A stretch of 54,171 nt of DNA, taken from an uncultured Porphyromonas sp. (GTDB lineage Bacteria > Bacteroidota > Bacteroidia > Bacteroidales > Porphyromonadaceae). Of this stretch, positions 26,983 through 36,002 are shown in pieces (the first letter of the stretch is position 1; each line of letters starts with the position of its first letter). A model generated the notes under the pieces. That model searched no databases. It had not been told where the DNA came from and saw only the letters and a list, made by a program, of their open reading frames with translations. The stretch is taken from the NCBI GenBank assembly GCA_905372565.1, contig CAJPPK010000010.1, positions 1 to 54,171 of the forward strand, written 5' to 3'. Position numbers and translations under genes: made by a program.

Positions 26983-27615
26983 ATGAAGCTACATTATAGT
27001 GCCCTCCTTGGGCTTCTTCTCGCTCTGAGTGCCTGCTCTCGTATGCCGATAGATCCCCCACAGGAGGACTATGATAAGCTCTTCCCCTTCCGAGGAGCAG
27101 AGCGACCTGCTCCCCGCTATGAGGAGATGATCGCCCGACTTGGCAATCCCGAGACGACACCAGCGACCTTCGTCTACCCTGGGGTAAGCATCCCAGGTCT
27201 CCAGCGTAGCTATGACGTCACCCTAACCTACACCTTTGCCGAGCCGGCAGGTCTCAGTCAGGGCGGAGGACTAAACCCTCAAAATCAGGTAGACTCCCAC
27301 GTCCTCATCCGCTATGTCGGAGCTGACAAGCAGCTCCATACGCTGGGCTCGGCAAAGGAGTTTACCGGTAAAGCTCGACTCATCAACGATGGCAACCCCC
27401 ATGAGCTCACCTTCACGCTCACGACAGGGCAGCCTCTCTACCTCTTGGTATCGGGATTCGCTACCCGTGGTACAACTATCAGTGCCTCACTTCATGCGAT
27501 CTCTCAGGACAAGATCTTCTCAACTCCGGTCTTAGCCACTCGGCAGACGCAGAATGCTGATGAGGGCGAAGCACGCCTGCCTAGTCCCTACTGTCAGTAC
27601 ATCATCCTCCCCTAA
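26983..27615 (+). CDS. Unknown lipoprotein of the SusCD locus
   Basis: A 210-residue predicted lipoprotein: signal peptide MKLHYSALLGLLLALSAC with lipid on Cys18. The rest is beta-rich and short, with no family I recognise. The mid part (SYDVTLTYTFAEPAGLSQGG...SHVLIRYVGADKQLHTLG) suggests a beta-sandwich. The ATG at 26983 is chosen because it gives a signal peptide; the longer reading frame overlaps the DUF4302 gene. Four bases after DUF4302 and five before DUF4856. Confidence 0.65.
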   Translation: MKLHYSALLGLLLALSACSRMPIDPPQEDYDKLFPFRGAERPAPRYEEMIARLGNPETTPATFVYPGVSIPGLQRSYDVTLTYTFAEPAGLSQGGGLNPQNQVDSHVLIRYVGADKQLHTLGSAKEFTGKARLINDGNPHELTFTLTTGQPLYLLVSGFATRGTTISASLHAISQDKIFSTPVLATRQTQNADEGEARLPSPYCQYIILP

Positions 27616-27620
27616 GCCCT

Positions 27621-28793
27621 ATGCTCCGCTTCATCAAGCCCCTCTACGGGGGATTCATCCTACTCGCCTGTCTCGGTGCTACGAGCTCCTGTAGCCATTG
27701 GTCGGGCGAAGTCCTCGAGTCGCAGTACCAATACCCTATCGTACCCGACCCCGTCTATAGCTTCCAGCGAGAGGGTGCTAGCAGTGTCGACACCCAGCTG
27801 TCTCAGCGAGTGGCCTCGGCGAGCAGTGTCCTCTACAGTCGCTTCCTACGTCTATCCTATCTACATAGTGAGCGAAGCTGGACAGAGCTCGTGAGCCTCT
27901 TCGACCAAGGTGGGAATAATCAAATCGCTCTACGTCCCCTACTCGTCACATCATCGGTACGTCAGGGGGAGCGAGCTCGCTATCTCTCGGACTTGACGAA
28001 GATCCTAGAGCAGGCTCGGGAGGCTGCTGGCTATGAGAACGGCATGTACTCCACCACACGATACCATCGCTCTGCCTCGGCAGGGGTCACCGGCTTCGTC
28101 GGATTCGGCCAGGGTGATGACGACAGAGTCTTCGTTACTGGACTGGGACTTGCACCTGGCGAGCAGTATCGAGGTATGCTCCTCGGGGCGATCCACCTCG
28201 ATCGGCTTCTCTGGGTCGATCTGGAGGAAGAGATGCTACGTGACTCTACCCTCATCAAGGCACACGAAGACCTCGTCCTCCTAGCAGGTCACAACTATAC
28301 GGAGCTAGAGCATCGCTGGGATGAGGCCTACGGTTTCTACACCGAGCTAGAGCGAGAGGTGCAGTCGACGACCCTCTCCGACCTACCAGGGATAGGCACT
28401 CGGATCCATGATGCCTTTGCTCTTGGGCGAAGAGCTATCACGGAGTACCGCTATCAGGAGGCCTTAGCACACCTCAAGACCATCCGTCAGCTCGTCTCCC
28501 AAGTAGTCGCTCGGCGAGCCATCGAGGAGCTTTATGGACGAAACACCCAAGCGAACCTCGAGGAAGCTCCACGTCAGGCCTTCCGATTTATCTCCCGAGG
28601 GGTGGGCTTCGTCTATGCGCTTCAGTTTACACGTCGTCCTTCTGGCGCCCCCTACTTAAGTCAGACAGAGGTAACATCTCTCTTAGCCCCCCTCATGCAG
28701 GGCGAAGGGCTCTGGAGCACAGACCTTAGCCAGAAGCTCGAGACGCTCACCAGCCACCTCAAGCAGGTCTTTGACCTCCCTAGCACCAAGTAA
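27621..28793 (+). CDS. DUF4856 (imelysin-like) lipoprotein
   Basis: A 390-residue helical lipoprotein (lipobox GATSSC, Cys24). The family pattern is visible: SASAGVTGFVGFG, an HNYTELEHRWDEAYGFYTEL core, DAFALGRRAITEYRYQEALAHLKTI and ARRAIEELYG. DUF4856 is a Bacteroidetes family related to imelysin-like helical bundles, which elsewhere are tied to iron uptake. The imelysin GxHxxE metal motif is not intact. It is the last member of the tightly spaced cluster; a 183-base gap with an array of repeats follows. Confidence 0.65.
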   Translation: MLRFIKPLYGGFILLACLGATSSCSHWSGEVLESQYQYPIVPDPVYSFQREGASSVDTQLSQRVASASSVLYSRFLRLSYLHSERSWTELVSLFDQGGNNQIALRPLLVTSSVRQGERARYLSDLTKILEQAREAAGYENGMYSTTRYHRSASAGVTGFVGFGQGDDDRVFVTGLGLAPGEQYRGMLLGAIHLDRLLWVDLEEEMLRDSTLIKAHEDLVLLAGHNYTELEHRWDEAYGFYTELEREVQSTTLSDLPGIGTRIHDAFALGRRAITEYRYQEALAHLKTIRQLVSQVVARRAIEELYGRNTQANLEEAPRQAFRFISRGVGFVYALQFTRRPSGAPYLSQTEVTSLLAPLMQGEGLWSTDLSQKLETLTSHLKQVFDLPSTK

Positions 28794-28825
28794 GTCGAAG
28801 CTAACATCAACCTTTCCTGCAACCA

Positions 28826-28879
28826 AGGTAGACCTCTCCTCGAGAGAAGCTATACCGCTGTGCGGATAAAGCTCTACCT
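28826..28879. repeat. 22-bp period array, locus D
   Basis: Cores AGGTAGACCT (28826), AGCTATACCG (28848, inverted form) and AGCTCTACCT (28870, inverted form) start 22 bases apart. Two weaker matches follow near 28891 and 28913. It lies in the 183-base gap between the DUF4856 and FN3 genes, which read the same way. Confidence 0.65.
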
Positions 28880-28976
28880 CTAGTCCTAGGAGCTTAGTTC
28901 GTCTATGTCTAGGGCATAGCTAGGGGCTTAACCTAGCTAATCACTTTCCCCATCTCATGACACGTTAATTACCCTT

Positions 28977-30515
28977 ATGATAAAGACTAGATTCCTCTCG
29001 TGCCTACTCCTGATCTCCTCCCTCAGCATAGGGAGCCTGCAGGCACAGCGTAACAAACCCGCCACTCGCCCTGCGACTACGGGGGCTAATATCCTACCTA
29101 ACGGGAGCCTAGAGCTACCGCTCCCCTCGGGGACAGCTACCGCTCCGGCCGTCCCGTCCGACTATCCGAGACAATTCATACCCACCTCGCCCGACGATGT
29201 CTTCTTCGAGGACGAAGAGGAGCAGGAGGGTGGTATCGGGGAGAATATCCTCAACGATGCCGAAGAGAAGGGTATCGAGTACACGCCCGAGCAGTTAGCT
29301 CGCTTCAAGACCTTCGTCAATGACTATGTCGCGTACCTTAAGCAGCAGAACAGCTTCATTAAGGGACGCATACAGGGCTGGTGGATGTACCCAGCACAGA
29401 GCACTGTGTCCTCTAACTCCTTCACTCGCTTCAGCGAAGGCGCTCAGGACGGGCAAGCAGCTCTTCGTCTCTCGGGAGTATTCAGTGTCGATCATCAGCT
29501 CTACACCTACCCTGATCCGCTGCCCGTACGCTCTAAGGCGAAGTACCTCGTATCCTATCACTACCGAGGCAATTTCCCCAAGAGCGCTGACGGCTATGCT
29601 CGCTCAGCTCAAAAGCTAGCTGTCGTCCGCATCACATGGATCCCTAAGGCAGGCAAAGCACTAGCTCTCAAGGGTGTCGAGCTAGCCCCAGCAGGGAAGT
29701 CCTGGATCGATAGCCGAGACAACACCAACACCCATGCCCCCGAAGGCTTCTTCAACATGCTCATCGGGATGGACCTTAAGGGCAATGAACCCCAGTGGAG
29801 AGAGAAGTATATGGTCGTCGAAGCGCCCGAAAACGCCGAGAAGATGACCTTCGAGCTAGCCTTCTTCAAGAACGAAGATGGCGGTATCGCCAACTATGAC
29901 CTGCAGGTCGACAACCTCTCGATGAAGCTCATCCAAGGCGAAGAAGGTGAGCCCGACGTCCCACCCGTGACCTTCACCACTCCACAGGCACCGAAGAAAG
30001 TTCGCCAGCGCTACACTCAGCGAGAGTTTGCCATCGAGTGGACGGACGAAGACCCAGCAGTCGAGGGCTTCGAGATCGAGGCTGTCGCCATGCAAGGACG
30101 TACCACCCTCTCTACGCAGACCTATACGACCAAGGAGAAGCGTTACTTCTTCGAAGGGATGACTCCTGGCGTCACCTACCGCATCCGCCTGCGCTCGAAG
30201 AAGGGAACAGCCTTCTCCGACTACTCTGAACCTCTGGAGGTCGAGACCAGACAGCTAGGTGACTTCTCCGGAGGTACGATCCCCTTCCTCTACACCATCG
30301 AGGAAGATGGCTCCTGCCCTCAGAAGCTCCCGCTCTATTTCCTAGAGCTTACCAACCCCAATGCCCTAATCACCTGCTATATCGACGGGCAGGAAGTCAA
30401 GCCCGAGGGACGCATCCTCACCTTCCCCAGCCTAGGTACGCATGCCCTGAGCATCACCGTCCAGGAGTCAGAGGACAAGATCTGGGATCTCGAATATCAA
30501 GTCACTGTCAAGTAG
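28977..30515 (+). CDS. Secreted fibronectin type III protein
   Basis: A 512-residue exported protein (signal peptide to about LQAQ, residue 24). Residues 85-120 form an acidic stretch (FFEDEEEQEGG) and a helix. From about 125 to 325 a beta-sandwich with WWMYPAQSTVSSNSF and PEGFFNMLIGMDLKG resembles carbohydrate- or ligand-binding modules. A fibronectin III domain follows (about 335-420, APKKVRQRYTQREFAIEWTDEDPAVEGFEIEAV ... YRIRLRSKKGTAFSDYSEP). No enzyme motif and no lipobox. Nine bases before an Ig-like lipoprotein. Probably a surface or periplasmic binding protein; function unknown. Confidence 0.55.
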   Translation: MIKTRFLSCLLLISSLSIGSLQAQRNKPATRPATTGANILPNGSLELPLPSGTATAPAVPSDYPRQFIPTSPDDVFFEDEEEQEGGIGENILNDAEEKGIEYTPEQLARFKTFVNDYVAYLKQQNSFIKGRIQGWWMYPAQSTVSSNSFTRFSEGAQDGQAALRLSGVFSVDHQLYTYPDPLPVRSKAKYLVSYHYRGNFPKSADGYARSAQKLAVVRITWIPKAGKALALKGVELAPAGKSWIDSRDNTNTHAPEGFFNMLIGMDLKGNEPQWREKYMVVEAPENAEKMTFELAFFKNEDGGIANYDLQVDNLSMKLIQGEEGEPDVPPVTFTTPQAPKKVRQRYTQREFAIEWTDEDPAVEGFEIEAVAMQGRTTLSTQTYTTKEKRYFFEGMTPGVTYRIRLRSKKGTAFSDYSEPLEVETRQLGDFSGGTIPFLYTIEEDGSCPQKLPLYFLELTNPNALITCYIDGQEVKPEGRILTFPSLGTHALSITVQESEDKIWDLEYQVTVK

Positions 30516-30524
30516 CCCTACCGA

Positions 30525-31478
30525 ATGAATAAGTTTATCCTTAGCCTCATCACCCTCCTAGCCCTGACCTTCACGGCATGTAAGAAGGAGGAGCCACGCA
30601 CCATCGCTCCGATCCAGATCGGATCACCTGATGCCCAATCCCTCGAACTGAGCCCCCAACGTACCCTGACGCTACTCCTCAAGGGTGGGGATGGTAAGTA
30701 TACCGCGCTGACGACCGAGAGCAAGTATGCCACAGCGTCTATCTCTCGGGATACGCTCCGTGTCGTCGGGCACCTCCTAGGTGAGACGACGCTCATCCTA
30801 CGCTCCCTCGATCAGGAGCGACGCCTACCCATTCGTGTCATCGCCCCACCCTTTGCCTCGACCGAAGACGAGGTTTCGCTCTACCCAGGAGATGACGCTC
30901 GCACGCTGACCCTCTCCGGCGGTGGAGAGAAGGCTACCCTTCAGGTCTTCGATCCCGAGGAGGCTGCGATCATTGACTGGAAGGCTTCTTCGGGAGAAGT
31001 ACGCATCCAGGCCAAGAGCGAAGGCGATATCCGCCTCGTAGCTACCAGCGAAGACGGCCTAACGAAGAAGGAGATCAAGGTCAAGATCCGCTGTGCGGGC
31101 AGCGCAGATGCCTTCGGTCTCTATACGACGACCTCCCGCTCGCTGAGTATGACCTTCAAGAGTCTCCTCACCGTACGTAAGCGTGGGGAATTCGTCCGAC
31201 TAAGTGAGACGACAAACCCAGTCACTATCGCCAAGACCTCACCTCGTCTCTTGATCCAAGAGAATCGTGTGCTCACCATTCGGCCTGAGATCAAGGCTCC
31301 TGTGGTCGGAGAGAAGCGAGAGATCAACGTCAGCTGGCTCAGCGATTATACCTCGATCTATCGTGAACATCCGCTGAAAAAGGACGGCAAGTACACCGTC
31401 TACGTCGAGGAAGTACGAGATCGACAGGTCGTCGTACGTGGCAAGGGCTTCAAGCTCGTACTCCCCTACTCCAAGTAA
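30525..31478 (+). CDS. Ig-like (BIG-type) lipoprotein
   Basis: A 317-residue lipoprotein (lipobox TFTAC, Cys19). Residues about 25-110 and 115-190 look like two bacterial Ig-like repeats (LTTESKYATASISRDTLRVVGHLLGETTLILRS; KASSGEVRIQAKSEGDIRLVATSEDG). The C-terminal 125 residues (from about 190) are beta-rich and unrecognised. Likely a surface adhesin or accessory of the secreted FN3 protein 9 bases upstream. No function is known. Confidence 0.5.
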   Translation: MNKFILSLITLLALTFTACKKEEPRTIAPIQIGSPDAQSLELSPQRTLTLLLKGGDGKYTALTTESKYATASISRDTLRVVGHLLGETTLILRSLDQERRLPIRVIAPPFASTEDEVSLYPGDDARTLTLSGGGEKATLQVFDPEEAAIIDWKASSGEVRIQAKSEGDIRLVATSEDGLTKKEIKVKIRCAGSADAFGLYTTTSRSLSMTFKSLLTVRKRGEFVRLSETTNPVTIAKTSPRLLIQENRVLTIRPEIKAPVVGEKREINVSWLSDYTSIYREHPLKKDGKYTVYVEEVRDRQVVVRGKGFKLVLPYSK

Positions 31479-31493
31479 GTCACCCCGACGATC

Positions 31494-31547
31494 TAGCCAG
31501 GCTCGCCACGACCGCTCTCAGAGATGCAGTCGGGGCGAGCCTGGCTA
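31494..31547 (+). terminator. Terminator of the surface-uptake locus
   Basis: 14-bp arms (31494-31507, 31534-31547) closing a 26-nt loop, 16 bases after the lipoprotein stop, then TTCTAT. Confidence 0.65.
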
Positions 31548-31657
31548 TTCTATCTATCGTCACCAAGCCAATACACTTGCCCCCTAGGGCAGAGATCTCA
31601 CCGCTCAACGACTAGGCTAAACGCCGTGGAAGAGAACTAACTATCTGATATTCGCTG

Positions 31658-31665
31658 TATCTTTG
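31658..31665 (+). promoter_or_regulatory. Bacteroidetes -7 box (TATCTTTG) of the TPR/AddB pair
   Basis: Matches TAnnTTTG, 42 bases before the ATG at 31707. Confidence 0.55.
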
Positions 31666-31706
31666 AGGTAGCAGGTGGCATCAAAAGCTACCTCAAAAAC
31701 CAGCAT

Positions 31707-32567
31707 ATGACGATCCCCTCCCGATACTCTTCCCCCTTCCTCCTCCTGCTGATCGGCTTGCTTGCCCTGATCACCACCCAGCCAGGGAGGGCACAGTCCG
31801 CACAGCACCTAGACAGTGTACGCTACGAAGCTCTCTTGGACTCCTGCTTCACGGCAGGCAATCGGGGCGATTATGCTCGTGCAGAGCATTACCTTACCGA
31901 AGCGCTTCGTCTCACACCACCCCGAGCCTTACAGCCCATGCTCCTCAATAACCTCGGGGGACTCCAGCTGCTTCAGGGCAAAGAGACCGAGGCTCTGAAC
32001 TCCTTCAGCCGAGCACTGAGCATCGATAGCCATGAAGAGACGACACGCTTCAACCGAGCTAAGCTCTTCGTACGACAAGGAAATTACAAGGCTGCCCTCA
32101 CCGACTTTGCCCTTCTCCTATCCGATCACCCTCGCAACGAGCTATACCTCTACCAGCGTGCGATGGTCTACCTCCTAACGAAGGAATATGATCTCGCCGA
32201 AGGAGACCTAAAGACAATCATCGAGAATAATAGCTCCTCCCTCAAAGCGCGTATCGGCTATGCTCTATTAGAGACGATGCGGGGGAACTACGACCAAGCT
32301 GAGCACCTCTATGCCTACCTGATCGACAAGCTCCCGACAAACCTCGAGGTACTCGAGGGTCGTGCTCGCATGTATCTAGCCAAAGGAATGAAGGGCTTTG
32401 CACAGCGGGATCTAGACAAAGCCTTTGAGCTAGCCAAGGGGAAAGCTCCAGCCTCCCTCTACCGTCTACGGGCAGAGCTCCAGGAGTCCCTAGGGAATAA
32501 GAAAGCAGCAGAGGATGACCTACGCCAAGCGAAGCGTCTAGACCAAACGATGACACCCAGCCGATGA
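31707..32567 (+). CDS. Exported TPR protein
   Basis: A 286-residue protein with a signal peptide (1-29, ending GRAQ) and about six TPR-like repeats (GNRGDYARAEHYLTEALRL, GKETEALNSFSRALSI, GNYKAALTDFALLL, KEYDLAEGDLKTII, GNYDQAEHLYAYLI). No catalytic domain. It overlaps the downstream AddB-like gene by 4 bases (ATGA), so the two are translationally coupled. The functional link is not obvious, since one product is exported and the other cytoplasmic. Confidence 0.75.
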   Translation: MTIPSRYSSPFLLLLIGLLALITTQPGRAQSAQHLDSVRYEALLDSCFTAGNRGDYARAEHYLTEALRLTPPRALQPMLLNNLGGLQLLQGKETEALNSFSRALSIDSHEETTRFNRAKLFVRQGNYKAALTDFALLLSDHPRNELYLYQRAMVYLLTKEYDLAEGDLKTIIENNSSSLKARIGYALLETMRGNYDQAEHLYAYLIDKLPTNLEVLEGRARMYLAKGMKGFAQRDLDKAFELAKGKAPASLYRLRAELQESLGNKKAAEDDLRQAKRLDQTMTPSR

Positions 32568-35500
32568 ACGAAGCATTCCTAGCCCAAGTCGCTCGTCACT
32601 ACTACGAGCAGTATGGATCCTCGATATCTCAGCTTCGCTTCATCTTCCCCTCCAAGCGTGCGCTGACCTTCTTCCGTCACTACCTAGGTAAGACTGCTGA
32701 TGATCAGCCGATCTTCTCTCCTCGCTTAGAGACGATCGGGAACTTCATAGCCAGCCTTGTCCCCTCCGTACAACTGCTGGACAAGACTGCGCTACTCTTT
32801 GAGCTCTACGAAGCCTACCACCAGGTGCGGACGAAGCAAGGGACACCCCAAGAGAGTATAGAGACATTCGATAGCTTCCTCTATTGGGGAGGGCTCATCC
32901 TCAAAGACTTCGACAGTTGCGACCGCTATCTCGTCAATACGACTCATCTATATAGCAACTTGAGTGACCTCAAAGAGCTATCAGACGACTTCAGCTACCT
33001 ATCCGAAGAGGCTCGTGACCTACTCCTCAGCTTCTGGGGAAACCTCCCTGCCCTAACATCACAGAATACAGAGAAAGAGGCACAGCAGTATAAAGCTCGC
33101 TTCCTTAGCTTCTGGGAAAGCCTAGCTCCTCTATACATACGATTCAATGATCGTCTCCAAGAGCAAGGACTAGCCTATGAGGGCTCCCTCTACCGCCAAG
33201 CTAGTAACGACAAGGAAGAGATCCTCAACAAGGTTAGCGATCCTATCGTTTTCGTAGGGCTATTCCAGCTAACACCGGCTGAGCGACGGATCTTCCGCAC
33301 GCTAACCAAGGCTGGAAAGGCCGAGTTCTGCTGGGATAGCTCTGTCGCCATCGTGCAGGATCCCGAGCATCCAGCATCTCGCTACTACAAGCAACTCATC
33401 AGTGAGTTTGGACAAGTGCAAGGCTCATGGCTAGCTAATACACAAGGGAACTACCTCCCCGAAGCGATTGAGGTAATCCAAGCCCCCAGCTTGCTAGCGC
33501 AGGTCAAAGGCCTTCCATCCATCTTCCAAGCTCTGAAGATCAAAGAGCAAGCCGAGCAACTCCAGGCAGCCTTAGTCCTCCCTGACGAGAGCCTACTCCT
33601 CCCGACAGCGAGCTCCATCCCCGACGACATCGGGGCTGTAAACATCACGCTTGGCTACCCTCTAGACAAGACCCCTATTGCTCTCCTCCTACGTCGCTGG
33701 ATCACTCTCCTTGAATTTGGGCTACGTCGGCATCAAGGCAAGAGCTACCCTGCCGATCAGCTTTTAGCTCTACTCGGACATCGCCTACTCGCCTCACCCG
33801 AGACTACGGAAGCGATGAAGATGATCCGAGGGCAGAAGCGCTTCCACCTCCCCGTAGCTACGATACTAGAAAAGCATAATGATCCCTTACTTCATCTCCT
33901 GCTAGATCCTATTCAGGGAGAGATGAGCTCCTTGGGAGAGGAACTCCTAGATCGAATAGAAGGCTTACTTCATTTCTTCATCGAGCAGATCCCCGCTACC
34001 ACAGAGACGGAGATAGAGGGTGTGCAGGAGCAAGCTCTTAGCTCCCCTTCTAAGACTTCGGAGGATAAGACCGAGTCCTCTCCGCTTTCCAGCTTTGATA
34101 TTGAGTTCATTCACCACTATCTTCGTCTAGTGACTCGTCTACGGGGGCTTATCACATCTTATCAAAAGGGAGCAGAGCTCTCCTCCATCGTGCACCTACT
34201 AGATGGCCTAGTAAGTACCGTCACGATCCCTTTCGAAGGAGACCCGCTTGAGGGGCTACAAGTCATGGGGCTACTTGAGACTCGCTCCCTGCATTTCGAT
34301 ACGATGATTTACCTCTCTGCTCAGGAGGGATCCCTGCCATCGACTCGCTTTACTGATACCTTGATCCCCTTCACCTTACGCCGTGCCTTTGGCTTGCCAA
34401 TAGATGGGGAGGATGATCTAGGGGCAGACTACACCTTTTTCCAGAGTATTGCTCAGGCTCGTCAGCTAGTTTTTATCGTAGCTCCAGCCAGTGAAGCTAG
34501 CTCTTTGGGAGAAGAGAGTCGCTACATCAGCCTACTAGAGTACATCTATCATCGACCTATCACCCGAAGGACACTCCGACTAAGTAGCGATCTGGTGGAG
34601 GCACCACCTCGCATCATAGCCAAAGAGGGAGAAGCCTGGGAGACCTTCGTCAAGCGTAGCATGACGGATCCTACTCAGCCAGAGGGCGGAGGGAAGAGCA
34701 TTAGCCCAAGTGCGCTGGCGAAGTTTGTTCAGTGTCCTCTCCGTTTCTATTATGATGTCGTCTGTCGCCTCAAGGAAGAAGAAGAGCCCTCGATCCTCTT
34801 AGCGAGCAACGAACTCGGGACTATCGTCCATGCTGTCCTAGAGTCGCTCTATAAGCAGGAGCTCAAAGCCACCTCTGTAGATCTACGTAGTGGTACCATC
34901 ATCACGAAAGAGCGACTTACTGCCCTACTCAAGGACAAAAGACGTATCACTGACTCCGTTGAAAAGGCCTATCGTGAAGAGATGCTTCTAAGATCTGCTT
35001 CATTAAGTAATTTGGCTCGGATCTATTGTCGTACCATCGAGCAGTATGTACGCGCCGTACTGGAAGCAGATCTACGCTACACGCCCTTCGAATACATCGC
35101 TGGCGAAGAATCCCTTTCGCTTCCGTTCCAGCTAAGTGATGGTCGTCGCATCTATATCGGCGGTATCATTGACCGCATTGACAAAAAAGAGGGCGTCTAT
35201 CGTATCGTCGACTATAAGACGGGACAGGCGGCACTAAAGGCATCCACATGGGATAAGCTCCTTGATCCTCAATACAAGGCGATTCTCCAGACGCTCATCT
35301 ACTGCGAAATTTACCAAAGAGACAAGCTCGATCAAGTCAGCTACTCTTACCAACTTCATCCTGCTATCTATCGTTTTAATAACTCCGGTGGCTTACTCCA
35401 GCAGAAGGAGAACTACGATCCCATCCTCCACCTCCCGACCGCCGATGACCTCGAACAAGTAGGAAGGGGAGGGAGCAAGCCACGAAGCTATCAGGAGGTG

Positions 35501-35632
35501 GAAGCTCCCTTCACCGAACTTCTGACGACTCAGATCCTCGATCGTCTTTTCGAAGAAGAAGAACCCTTCGTCCAAACAGATAATCCGGATAGCTGCAGCT
35601 ATTGCCCCTTTGCTCTAAGCTGTGGCAGATAA
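32564..35632 (+). CDS. AddB-like PD-(D/E)XK nuclease family protein
   Basis: A 1022-residue cytoplasmic protein with the layout of AddB, the second subunit of the AddAB helicase-nuclease that processes DNA double-strand ends for recombination. An inactive helicase-like N-terminal half (about 20-700) is followed by a RecB-type nuclease near residues 865-888 (GGIIDRID ... YRIVDYKTG, with the Asp and the Asp-x-Lys triad). Four cysteines expected to hold a 4Fe-4S cluster are present: Cys724 (VQCPLRFYY) and Cys1011, Cys1014, Cys1020 at the C-terminus. The AddA helicase is not in the window; the start overlaps a TPR gene by 4 bases. Confidence 0.75.
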   Translation: MNEAFLAQVARHYYEQYGSSISQLRFIFPSKRALTFFRHYLGKTADDQPIFSPRLETIGNFIASLVPSVQLLDKTALLFELYEAYHQVRTKQGTPQESIETFDSFLYWGGLILKDFDSCDRYLVNTTHLYSNLSDLKELSDDFSYLSEEARDLLLSFWGNLPALTSQNTEKEAQQYKARFLSFWESLAPLYIRFNDRLQEQGLAYEGSLYRQASNDKEEILNKVSDPIVFVGLFQLTPAERRIFRTLTKAGKAEFCWDSSVAIVQDPEHPASRYYKQLISEFGQVQGSWLANTQGNYLPEAIEVIQAPSLLAQVKGLPSIFQALKIKEQAEQLQAALVLPDESLLLPTASSIPDDIGAVNITLGYPLDKTPIALLLRRWITLLEFGLRRHQGKSYPADQLLALLGHRLLASPETTEAMKMIRGQKRFHLPVATILEKHNDPLLHLLLDPIQGEMSSLGEELLDRIEGLLHFFIEQIPATTETEIEGVQEQALSSPSKTSEDKTESSPLSSFDIEFIHHYLRLVTRLRGLITSYQKGAELSSIVHLLDGLVSTVTIPFEGDPLEGLQVMGLLETRSLHFDTMIYLSAQEGSLPSTRFTDTLIPFTLRRAFGLPIDGEDDLGADYTFFQSIAQARQLVFIVAPASEASSLGEESRYISLLEYIYHRPITRRTLRLSSDLVEAPPRIIAKEGEAWETFVKRSMTDPTQPEGGGKSISPSALAKFVQCPLRFYYDVVCRLKEEEEPSILLASNELGTIVHAVLESLYKQELKATSVDLRSGTIITKERLTALLKDKRRITDSVEKAYREEMLLRSASLSNLARIYCRTIEQYVRAVLEADLRYTPFEYIAGEESLSLPFQLSDGRRIYIGGIIDRIDKKEGVYRIVDYKTGQAALKASTWDKLLDPQYKAILQTLIYCEIYQRDKLDQVSYSYQLHPAIYRFNNSGGLLQQKENYDPILHLPTADDLEQVGRGGSKPRSYQEVEAPFTELLTTQILDRLFEEEEPFVQTDNPDSCSYCPFALSCGR

Positions 35633-35738
35633 ATCCGCCCCAACGTGCTTCCACTGCCAAGAAGGCATAGGACTCTACCCAGCCTTCTTCGGGTGGCGTG
35701 TTCTGCGCATCCTCGGAGATAAGATACGCCAACGCCTA

Positions 35739-35753
35739 GGGAGGTAACCTCCC
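35739..35753. repeat. Lone AGGTAACCT palindrome
   Basis: A 15-base perfect palindrome around AGGTAACCT. It resembles the cores of the 22-bp arrays but occurs once and 48 bases before the locus E array. Confidence 0.4.
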
Positions 35754-35796
35754 CACAACGACAAGCTCATTCCTCACCCTAGCATATCCCTCCAAG

Positions 35797-35885
35797 GGGT
35801 AACAGTAGTAACACCCAAGAGGCAACAGTAGTGCCCCTCGATAGGCAACAGTAGTGCCTCTTGGGTGTTACTACTGTTGCCTCTT
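35797..35885. repeat. 23-bp period array with inverted last unit, locus E
   Basis: AACAGTAGT starts at 35801, 35824 and 35847, and its complement ACTACTGTT at 35870: exact 23-base steps, fourth unit inverted. The first and last units together form long inverted arms (22 matching bases). It lies between addB and cbiET, which read the same way. The rest of the 35633-35953 region has no gene that I can see. Confidence 0.75.
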
Positions 35886-35953
35886 TTCCTTTTCTGGGGA
35901 TACTGAAACAGAGCTAGTTAGGGAAGCCCTTCGGAGAGGCTATCGAAGAGTCG

Positions 35954-35961
35954 TATTTTTG
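35954..35961 (+). promoter_or_regulatory. Bacteroidetes -7 box (TATTTTTG) of the cbiET-aroE-tamL run
   Basis: Matches TAnnTTTG, 42 bases before the ATG at 36003. The alternative ATG at 35982 lies close to the expected transcription start. Confidence 0.5.
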
Positions 35962-36002
35962 TCCGTTGTAGCTACGATAGCATGTGCTCTAGAGACTTGA
36001 AT

